Assembly (NCBI GenBank): GCA_905178155.1
Contig: CAJINV010000003.1
Coordinates: forward strand, 6,939,612 to 7,003,611
Direction: 5' to 3'
DNA from: Amoebophrya sp. A120
Lineage: Eukaryota; Sar; Dinophyceae; Syndiniales; Amoebophryaceae
DNA: 64,000 bases
Each line of letters starts with the position of its first letter. The first letter of the stretch is position 1. Shown one piece after another: positions 56,606 through 64,000 of this stretch. A program made the position numbers and the translations under genes. The notes below the pieces were generated by a model. It worked only from the letters and a program-made list of their open reading frames with translations, made no database searches and was not told the origin of the DNA.

Positions 56606-59555
56606 TCAATTATACATACAAAGGCCCAGCGCTGCTTCCCGGCGCTTCGGACGGGTGTATTCCCAGCCGCGCACAACTCGGTGCACCTCGTGACCCGTGT
56701 CCTCCTGCTCATGATCGCATCGTTCGCGCATAGCAGCACAGTCACGAAAAATGTCAAGGTTCGCGGCTGTACGATGATCACTACAGTGTGAGTGATGCTC
56801 ATCATCATGTGATGTTCCATGAGCCAGGTGCTGTCCTCCCCGACCTGCTCCTGCTCCTTCCTTCCTCATGTTTTCAAAATTTACCTGAACGTCGCCGGTT
56901 GATCGCTCATGCTCGAGTAGTTTTGCGAGCATTGGGACGGGAATGTATTTTTCTTTCTCAGAAATCCAGTTCCAGTCGAGGTCCCCGAAAAACGCATCTG
57001 CACGGATATCGGAGGTCCGTCGCGCACCCAGCCTGTCTTTGGGTCTCTTTTGCAAAAGGTGTCGTAAAAACGTTTTTGCGTTGGGCGATATCTTCACGCC
57101 CGGGGGTCCTCGCACGGACGCCCGCTGCGTTGGCTTTGCTTCATACAGAATTGGATGAGAAGTCGACGAGCGTTTTTTTGACGTCCGCCCTGGCCCTCCG
57201 TCATGAGTCGTTTTTTCACACGCAGGAGGTCGTGCTGAAGAGGTACTAGTACCATCCGCCTGGTTAGCAGCTGCAGTGTTAGCAACGCCGTCCTCTTCGA
57301 CAATAAAGGAGGCGGACAGCAAATGGATGCGTCAGGTTCGAAATCGACAAACTTGAAGTGTTGGCTTGGCATGCGTAATAAAACCGTCCGACATGACCAG
57401 CTTGGCCCCGCCCAATTCTTAAGCGCCGCAAGCTAAATCCAGTCTGTCGCGCTGTTTGGAGAAAGAAGTCTGGCTCATCTGTCATGCTCCTACTTTAGCG
57501 GACTTATCTCATCTACCCCAAACAGGCTTACAATCGGTCTCACTTGCCATCCCCGCGAGGCAGGCACATACATTGATTGTGCCACCTACACCTTGCATTT
57601 TATGCATTGCGAGATCTCATTTTCAACTTTTGAATCTCTATCTCGAGACTGACGCTCCCATATAGCAAAACGTCGATCGGCTTTTCCAGGATGTTTCGAA
57701 ACAGCCGACGTCGGTCCCGAGTGTTATGGCGTTCTCAAATGTTACATTCTCGACTGTTACATGAATTTGCAATGCAAGAATAGCATGGGTCAGAGGGAGA
57801 ACCTTGCGCGTCGTGCATTACAGTTTTGGTGCAGATTCTAGTGCTATTTAGCCCTCCGAGAATTTGTCATGCGAAGCAGCTTCATTGTTTGGTGGCTCAT
57901 GGTCATTTTGCATGACAGTAACAGTTGAGAATGTAACGTTTGAGAACCCCATAAGTGTAAAAGGGGGGCGTGCCAGACAGCATCTCGAACAGTAGGACCC
58001 CGAGTCCATAAGTATCGAGTGTGTGTCCGTGCCCCCGGCGCTGCAGCATTTCCGGTGCGAGGTATGCCACGGAGCCGCAGAAGCTTTCGCCAAGTTGCTT
58101 CTTCGAGGTCGTAGTTCCTTTTTGCGCTGATTGCTTTTCGCGTTTTTCCTGCGGCTGTGAGATCTTCTGCTCCTGTGGCAGCGCCAGCGGCTGACCACAC
58201 TGCACTGCTTGTACGGTCGCTGGTGGTCGTGCAGACGGCGCGTTTGCAACTCCATTTGTGGTCGTGGTGCGCGTGGGCAACAATTGCTCGTCTTCCACAC
58301 TTGTTGCGACTGGAGTCGATGTCGCGGCTAGTATGGAAGCGCCATCTGTGATCTCGACAAACTTGAAAGTATCTATCTGTCATGCGCGAAGTGCTAGGCT
58401 GGACAGAATACGCGAATAGGAGAGCAAGCAGATGACGATGAAGACGATTGTAAGCTAGGCGCAAGAATCTGGCTGGTTACTACAGGGCATGCCATGAGCA
58501 ACCACATTTGCACCAATCAGCATGCCCACGCTCAGTCGGATTGGGATGTTCGCAAAATTTGTCACGCGCCGCTTACATATTGGTTTGGGGGCCAAAGAAG
58601 TCGAAGCGGCGGCGATGCTATGCGTCGCAAATTGTTTCAACCCCGTCGATTTCAAGCCTGACGCTTTCATAGTTGGGGAGGGGAGCGTCGAAGTAGAGTC
58701 GGCCGGCGAGGGGGCTTGGGAATGCCATTCAGATGTCGGAGAGCTGTGAAAATCATGACCGCGGCCCCCGGACGAGAAGGCTGCGCCATCAGCCTTAACT
58801 GCCGGAACGTGGATCGCTTCAGCGTCCGCTGCCGCGGCAGCCAAATAAGACGACCCGGTTGTGTAATTCAATTGCAGACTGAGTCCGAAATCCGTCAGGT
58901 AACTGTGTCCACGCGCATCCAGAACAATATTTTCCGGCTTCATGTCGCGATAAAGGATGTTGCGCTCGTGCAGGAATTCGAGCGCCAATAGCTGCTGCGC
59001 CGTGTAGATACGGGCGAGACACTCCGGGAACCGCTTTAGCTTCTGCAGTAAGTGCTGCATGTTGCCCCCGTTACAGTACTCCAAGCAGAGCACCAACTTT
59101 GTCGGAGTTTGAAAAGCGTAATGGAGCTGAATGATGAAATATCCACGAAAAAACACCCATCCCCATCCAATTTGTCATGCAAAACATGCGTAAAATCCAC
59201 TATTTGTCATGCAAAAAATGGATGGGGATGGGTGTTCTTTCCTGGATATGAAAGGGTGGTTTGTCACAAAGGACAGCACATTGCGCTCTGTTATCGCGTA
59301 GCGAAGCAACCCTCGTCGGCAGATTCGCTCTTTCGTCAGTACTTTCATGGCGAAATATCGAGGCCGAAGTGCTGAAGACGAACTGCTAGGCAACGCGCAG
59401 TTGGAGCTCGAGTTGCTGGCTCTGGAGGCTGCTGGAATCCTGGTAATATCCCCCGCTCGCTCGCGCTTCTCTTGAACAAGATACACTTCGCCGAAGCTTC
59501 CCTTGCCGACCTGGCGGAGGACGATAAAATCCTCCGGCCGCGCGTGTGGCGTCAC
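56606..59555 (-). CDS. AGC-type serine/threonine protein kinase with large activation-loop insert
   Basis: Five exons (59555-59249, 59134-58672, 58326-57954, 57719-57663, 57316-56606) give 637 in-frame codons from the first supported codon. Kinase landmarks: glycine loop GKGSFGEVYLV, catalytic Lys in RYFAMKVLTKE, helix C Glu in ITERNVL, hinge VLCLEYCNGGNM, catalytic loop ILYRDMKPENIVLD, DFG in LTDFGLSLQL, SFCGSVAYLAPEML, and the AGC tail RPKDRLGARRTSDIRADAFF then DWNWI. About 150 Ser/Thr/Gln-rich residues lie between DFG and SFCG, where 15-25 are usual. The order and C-tail fit the PKA/S6K/AKT superfamily. The true N-terminus is not found: the frame opens with GTG at 59555 and closes upstream, so a further 5' exon is likely. 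The C-terminal His/Asp-rich end is uncertain. Confidence 0.85.
57322..57662. mobile_element. Introner, family A (orientation 2), 341 bp
   Basis: Left end AATGGATGCGTCAGGTTCGA (first base A instead of T), right end GAGACTGACGCTCCCATA. Flanks CAGCA and TAGCA (4 of 5). Phase 0. Confidence 0.85.
57725..57953. mobile_element. Introner, family D, 229 bp
   Basis: Ends TATGGCGTTCTCAAATGTTA and AACGTTTGAGAACCCCATA. Perfect flanks AGTGT (57720-57724 and 57954-57958). Joins FYT to RDRRRLF in phase 0. Confidence 0.9.
58332..58671. mobile_element. Introner, family A, 340 bp, inside the kinase activation-loop insert
   Basis: Ends TATGGAAGCGCCATCTGTGA and CAAGCCTGACGCTTTCATA. Flanks GCTAG and GTTGG (3 of 5). 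Phase 2. Confidence 0.82.
59140..59248. mobile_element. Introner, family E, 109 bp
   Basis: Ends TATCCACGAAAAAACACCCA and GGTGTTCTTTCCTGGATA. Perfect flanks TGAAA (59135-59139 and 59249-59253). Joins HPF to IIQLHYAF within the kinase N-lobe (phase 1). Confidence 0.92.
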
Positions 59556-60380
59556 AGTGCTCGGAACCGAACACCGCCGCAGCAGAGATTTTTACCAAGG
59601 AGCGGCCTCGAGTAAAAAGAGAACTACAATTTCTTACCACTCCGGCCTCTTTTACTGAAGCAGTGCCAGTGGAGGTGTATGATTTTTCAATGCTGCAACT
59701 GTGTTTGTCTTTGCGTTTAAGTTTAATTATCATACGTGTGCCTAGTTGTAGTTCGTATTTTTTTGTGGTGCGTTGAGTCGAGTCACTCTAGGTCTAAGAA
59801 ATTCCAAAAAAAAATTTCCATTGGCGTGGCATGCTACTAACGCTGAAGGTCACCGCTTTAACGCTTTTCCTTTTGCGTCGGTCGCTTTCCTTTTTCTACT
59901 TGAGCGAGGGTGGGGCGTTGTGCTTGTGATGTGATGCCTGCGGCAGCTATGCTGCATGGGCGACGCCGGCGAACCCCAATCCACACAACGTCGCGTCATC
60001 TCCGCGAATCGTTAAAAGCGAGCCCGAGTCATTTAAAAATAACGATGATCACGCAGACGACCTCTCGCCAAAAAATGTCCGAATGTTGGACGAGCCCGAC
60101 GCTTTGTCTTTGCATAGCTTTTTTTTCAACGTTTGCAGCCCAATATACTGACTACAGGCACATGGGGAGCAACCCTGTCCAATCCTGAAGCTCGATAGTA
60201 CATAGCTGAGGGGGCGCCGCCCGGCGGGAGGCCTCAAGCAAATCTAGAAATCCCCGGCGGGGGGCCTATGAATGACGTTTCAGTCTCCAGCCGGAAATCC
60301 ATCACCACAGGAGTACTTAGGGCACCAGCTGTGCCGGCTCGAGATTTCTTGCTAGTGAAAAAGAAAAACGCGCTCACGGA
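59556..60380. other. Upstream region of the kinase gene, no complete gene seen
   Basis: May contain the missing first exon of the kinase: an ATG at 59733 opens a basic 30-residue frame ending at a GTAAG donor-like site. I could not find a phase-compatible acceptor, so no exon is called. Confidence 0.35.
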
Positions 60381-60435
60381 ACGGGAGACAAACGACCTTT
60401 AGTGGCTTAGCCACTAAAGGTCGTTTGTCTCCCGT
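60381..60435. repeat. 55-bp perfect palindrome
   Basis: Arms 60381-60407 (ACGGGAGACAAACGACCTTT then AGTGGCT) and 60409-60435 are exact reverse complements around a single T at 60408. It lies in non-coding DNA between the kinase and the low-complexity ORF. The RNA would fold into a very stable 27-bp stem. Confidence 0.92.
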
Positions 60436-60697
60436 TTTAGTGGAGGATATATCATAGTTTTAGTAAAACTACTACTACGATATCCATTCTGCATAAGCAT
60501 ATCGTATTCAAGGGAAAGGGAAAAAAACGAAACCGGCGTTGAGGGAGATGGAAGGCGTAGGTTTTAGTGTATTGAAGAGAGATCGATCCAGCTTACTGCT
60601 CGGTTTTAGTTGCAGCATGGTCGCCATTTTACTCGAGGCCAGAAAACGACGGAAGAAATAGAACGCATCCAGCGGGGCGCCTCCTGGTTTCTGTGTG

Positions 60698-61819
60698 TTA
60701 AGGTTCTCGACGGGTTTTTCGTGCCGCAACAGCCCGAGACGAAGCGACAGAATTATGGCCCCGGACTTTGCAAGTCGCGGCACTCCTCGATAACGGCACT
60801 GCTTGAGAAGATGTAAATTGATTCTCGGAAATTACGGGAGCACCTGGTGCTCCACCGGAAGTTCTACTATGTTTAGATTCGCTCCAGGACGACAGAACGC
60901 CGCTGTGGGAGGAGATGTCACCAATCGATTTTTTTCGGCAAGCACTGCTCGTCGTCTTTTCCTGGACCAGTTTTCGGTCTGAGCTAGGGAGTGCTACTGT
61001 AACTGCAGGCGCTAAACCCCTAGGCTTGAGCGCAGGCGTCTGGCTTGAGCTGCATTCCCTGTTCGTATGGATTAGAAACGAATCGTCGTCGACACAGCCC
61101 TGCGAACTGCCTTCGGAAAAGGACCACTGACTGGTCGCGGCAGTCGTACTTTGGCCCAAGATCGAGGATGAGGAGCTGCAGCTCTTGTTTTCGCCAACTT
61201 CGTCGTCTTCTTCCCCACCATTTGTCCCCGTGCATCGGCTTGTGGAGGAGGCAGGAGAAGTGACAGGGGCTAAAAGCGCCATCTGGTCATTAGCATTACT
61301 CATCACCACACCGCTTTCTTCCTTCTCTTCTTCTGGCCCTCTATCGCGGGCAAGCTGCAGGCGCAAGACGAAATCTCGGCGGAAATTGCGCATAGAAACA
61401 GGCGCAGTTGCTGCAGAAGAGGAAACACTAGCGGCCCCAGGCGAGCGCTGATCAGATATATTAGATGCACTTTGATGATTTTCAGCAATACTAGCATCCC
61501 GATAGTGCTGCCCCTCTCGCTCGGAAGACGATACAACACAAGAACGCGTTGTCACCGTATTAGTCACGTTTCGGACATCGGAGACCCTTTCCGCGCCACG
61601 ATGAGGATGACTTTGCGTCGACAACTGGATGTTGCCATTCGTGTGGATCCCAGTATCTGCTCGACCGCCACTGGGTCGCGCACCGAAGCGCGGTCGCAGT
61701 TCACGCCAGAAAGTCCTGAAATGATACAAACACGAGCACCTACTTCCTCCACGCTGACTAGGATGATTCTGCGCAATTTCGTCCTGTGCGGCCTCGAGCT
61801 GCTGTTGATGCGCCAACAT
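60698..61819 (-). CDS. Low-complexity hypothetical protein, Ser/Arg-rich
   Basis: A 373-codon ORF from ATG at 61819 (MLAHQQQLEAAQDEIAQNHP). Composition is rich in Ser, Arg, Gln and Glu, with a poly-Ser patch (CSSSSSILGQ) and no hydrophobic segment. The N-terminal LAHQQQLEAAQDEIAQ may be a short helix. No domain recognised. It is on the same strand as all other genes and lacks introners. It could be a disordered regulator or a chance open frame in a GC-neutral region. Confidence 0.4.
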   Translation of the reverse strand: MLAHQQQLEAAQDEIAQNHPSQRGGSRCSCLYHFRTFWRELRPRFGARPSGGRADTGIHTNGNIQLSTQSHPHRGAERVSDVRNVTNTVTTRSCVVSSSEREGQHYRDASIAENHQSASNISDQRSPGAASVSSSAATAPVSMRNFRRDFVLRLQLARDRGPEEEKEESGVVMSNANDQMALLAPVTSPASSTSRCTGTNGGEEDDEVGENKSCSSSSSILGQSTTAATSQWSFSEGSSQGCVDDDSFLIHTNRECSSSQTPALKPRGLAPAVTVALPSSDRKLVQEKTTSSACRKKSIGDISSHSGVLSSWSESKHSRTSGGAPGAPVISENQFTSSQAVPLSRSAATCKVRGHNSVASSRAVAARKTRREP

Positions 61820-62720
61820 AGCTCACACCGTTATCGCTTGCTCCGGACAATGGAGGTGCTCACGCGCACCTATATTCATGTATGTGGCATGGAGATGAAA
61901 TTCAAGACTCACTCCACCAGCGCTATGTTACGTTACCACCATTCGATTTCAAGAAACGAAAATCGCACAGATACACTATATTCATTTTAATACTTTCTAC
62001 TCTGCACTACCAAGTGGATGCACGTGTGCCACCACTGTTTACTATTCAAGGTAAATTGGGTGTTGCGCTTGCGGTGTGCTGGCGTCTGTCTTACCACAAT
62101 CCTTCAGGCCTTCCCCCAGGCCCAGCTTTGTCCCAGGCACTACCACTGTTTCTTATTCTTGCCGTGCAGGCAGATGAAAATGCAAAAACTTTATGATTAT
62201 GATGAACGTATACTTTTACATTCGTCTCTCGCCAGCGCCGGACATTCATATTTCTGGAAAAAACTTCTACGTTCCAGCGAAGGACACTTTCTCATTCTCT
62301 CGTGTTGCAAACATGTTTCGTCGGTGCGTTGGTCACTCTGGCACCGCATAGGGACACTATCAAATTTAAATCCCGAAGGACAACAGGGATCGATGATTCC
62401 GAGGACCTCCGTAAAAAAGCAGTGCCACGAGCTTTACAATTTGATAACAAAGAACAGAAACATATTCGCTTCTTTCGTACTATGTGGCGTCGCACGTCTG
62501 AGACTGCAGGCCCAAGGAGGCGGTTGAGATTGAGATTACTTTTGGCGGTTCCAACCGAACTGAGAAAGGCCAACATTTTGAAAGATACCTATGAGATGCA
62601 AAACTACCACCACACGCCATGCAAATCGTTGCGCCCTCTTCAACTTCCAGCCGCCTGTTGATATCTGGGCACGACAACGGTTTCGAATAGAAACCCAAAA
62701 AGGAGCTGCTGAAGACTACA
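61820..62720. other. Intergenic region, no gene supported
   Basis: Short ORFs on both strands (for example 62018-62527 plus) show no conserved features. Confidence 0.4.
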
Positions 62721-64000
62721 TCACCCGTTTTTCGCTTGCGTGTACAAAAATTGATCCTTGATTTCATCGTGTTGTTCACGAGTCGAGACTCTAATCCATG
62801 CATGAAGTCGAGACGTTGCAGATTCGGGCGCCTCACATAATTTGCATTTCTTGCGGAAGGTAGTTTTCCATTTCGTAAGACTAGCGCTCCCAGCTTGTTT
62901 GATAGAGTGCTCTGTGCCGTCTCGAGCACCAGCGTGTATTGACGACAGTGGCGCAAGCCTCTGAGACTCTGGAATTGGGAGGAGTGGAAGCCTATGCATT
63001 GGAAATGTGTAGTCTGGGTCTGGTGGAAGAGTCTGAATCATGTGTGATTTAAGGCGTGGTCGACGCAAAGTTCTGTATATATTGCATGGGTAGCAAAAAC
63101 CACCCACTTTTTTGGGTCACCTGGAGACGACAGCTCCCCGCGGAATCGCGATGGAGGACGTGGACGAGAAGCCTTCTTATATGAAACTTGCGATGTTGCT
63201 ACAGGTCGTACTGCAAACATTCTGTTCTTGGGAATGAAATAGCAAAAGGTGCATATACGAATCTCCGAAATGTTCCAGACCCAGACTAGTGCATATTAAT
63301 ATTTGCCATTGATAAAACCGCATGGCATGAGTGCACAACGGTGGGTCGTGCTCTGGACGGGTGAACAAGCTTATTGCAGCACCGCTGTTCTTCCCTAGTT
63401 TCTGGGACACCTGAAGTGAAATTGTTTCCTCCTTTACAGAGCAGCAGAGGTCCGCGCCGTTGCGGTTGCGGACCTGGATCGCACTGAGTTGTGATTGACT
63501 ACTGCTACAATCCGTGGCGTTTCCTCGTGTTAGTTACGCATTAAGTTCTATCATGGATGAAAATCTAGGCAAGCCGCGGAACCTCAAAATGGAAAACTAG
63601 GCAATTCTTTTTCGCAAAGTACCAGCGTTCCGCCTCCAGAGCCAGAACTGGTCGCCGTGTCGTTAGCAGAGAGAACGAGCGAACCCAGGTAAGGAAACAG
63701 TGGACTCAGCAGCAGGCTGGTGGACTCCAGAAATTCCTGCACAGCTTGGTCGAGTGCTTGGGAGTAAAGCAAGCGATCGACCGGATCCGCAAAGACCGTG
63801 CCTTCGATTAGAGTCGTCACATGATTTCCTGCTGTGGACGACGACGTTGCCAACGTATTATCATGCGACGAGAACGGGTCGTCGAACAGACAGAGTCGCG
63901 ACACATACTTTGCGTCAAACAACAGTTGCAACTGTCGCGGCCCTATCGACGCTGCTGCGGCCGAACTCTTCTTCGCCCATTCCAGCTCCTGTCGAAAAAC
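62721..64000 (-). CDS. COG1-like Golgi tethering complex subunit, C-terminal part (5' end beyond window)
   Basis: Exons 64000-63623, 63410-63315 and 62987-62721 encode 246 residues to a TGA. The right edge is open (RQELEWAKKSSAAAASIG). Segments PRQLQLLFDAKYVSRLC, DPVDRLLYSQALDQAVQEFL and HAMRFPLLPIPES match, in order, the conserved C-terminal pattern of COG1 (LQLLFDLRF; IDPFDLDVF...L; IRFGLLPL). COG1 is part of the conserved oligomeric Golgi complex, which tethers retrograde vesicles. The first intron is GT-AG; the second is a family B introner that splits the MRFPLLP motif. Identity outside these motifs is low, so the call is moderate. Confidence 0.5.
62993..63314. mobile_element. Introner, family B, 322 bp
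   Basis: Left end TATGCATTGGAAATGTGTAG, right end TTAATATTTGCCATTGATA. Flanks AAGCC and AAACC (4 of 5). Removal joins ATG CGG TTT to CCA CTC in phase 0 and rebuilds the MRFPLLPIP motif. Confidence 0.82.
63411..63622 (-). other. Canonical GT-AG intron of the COG1-like gene, 212 bp
   Basis: Donor AACGCTG|GTACTTTGCG, acceptor TTTCACTTCAG|GTGTCCC. Phase 0. Without it the frame stops at 63584. Confidence 0.7.

Noticed and set aside
63038-63220. 60-codon minus ORF
   Set aside because: Lies wholly inside the family B introner at 62993-63314.
995-63314. Autonomous transposon encoding a transposase
   Set aside because: The elements are 109-612 bp with no coding capacity, so they must depend on an enzyme encoded elsewhere; none is recognisable in this window.
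1-64000. Prokaryotic or viral origin
   Set aside because: Introns, FCF1, COG1-like, Tom7-like, AGC kinase and LamG/PAN ectodomains are eukaryotic. No operon spacing, phage or transposase gene was seen.

Overview
The window is eukaryotic nuclear DNA, most likely from a dinoflagellate-lineage alveolate. The best match I know is the Syndiniales parasite Amoebophrya, whose genomes are reported to carry invasive introner elements and many non-canonical introns. That assignment is inference from intron structure and gene style. No rRNA, organelle gene or spliced-leader sequence was found to confirm it. Every gene I can support, eleven in all, reads on the minus strand, so the window looks like one unidirectional gene cluster.

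Right to left (direction of transcription): the C-terminal part of a COG1-like Golgi tethering protein (64.0-62.7 kb); a low-complexity ORF (61.8-60.7 kb); an AGC-type protein kinase (59.6-56.6 kb); a CS-domain plus TPR protein (55.7-49.8 kb); a gamma-glutamyl phosphate reductase (48.7-46.2 kb); the rRNA-processing PIN protein FCF1 (45.3-44.6 kb); a type II membrane glycosyltransferase (43.9-42.5 kb); a small basic protein (42.2-41.9 kb); a RING/coiled-coil protein (41.2-40.2 kb); a Tom7-like mitochondrial import subunit (37.3-37.0 kb); then a giant gene that fills 34,663 to 1 and runs off the left edge. The giant gene reads as one open frame of 9,140 codons in 23 exons. It starts with membrane segments and continues as a cysteine-rich adhesin-like ectodomain with PAN/apple-like, LamG/jelly-roll, F5/8C-like and WSC-like domains, about 18 copies of a CC-containing cysteine motif, and Thr, Pro/Ala/Gly and Ala/Gly/Ser linkers.

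The main discovery is how the genes are interrupted. I found 34 intron-like elements of 109-612 bp, all inside coding sequence. Each begins TAT (one begins AAT) and ends ATA, has terminal inverted repeats, and lies between two copies of a 5-bp direct repeat (20 perfect, 8 with one mismatch, 6 more eroded). Removing the element plus one copy of the flank restores the reading frame in all 34 cases, checked by hand exon by exon. At least seven families with unrelated termini (A to G) and six single elements follow this rule. Family A occurs in both orientations. For several flank sequences no splice register can give GT-AG. Six ordinary GT-AG introns occur in the same genes, so two intron populations coexist.

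Other oddities are two GC-rich inserts of 1.0-1.3 kb, each bracketed by a 56- or 58-bp direct repeat (one splits the CS-domain exon), a 55-bp palindrome at 60.4 kb, and a roughly 150-residue insert in the kinase activation loop. Intergenic stretches are AT-richer and, as far as I can see, free of introners.
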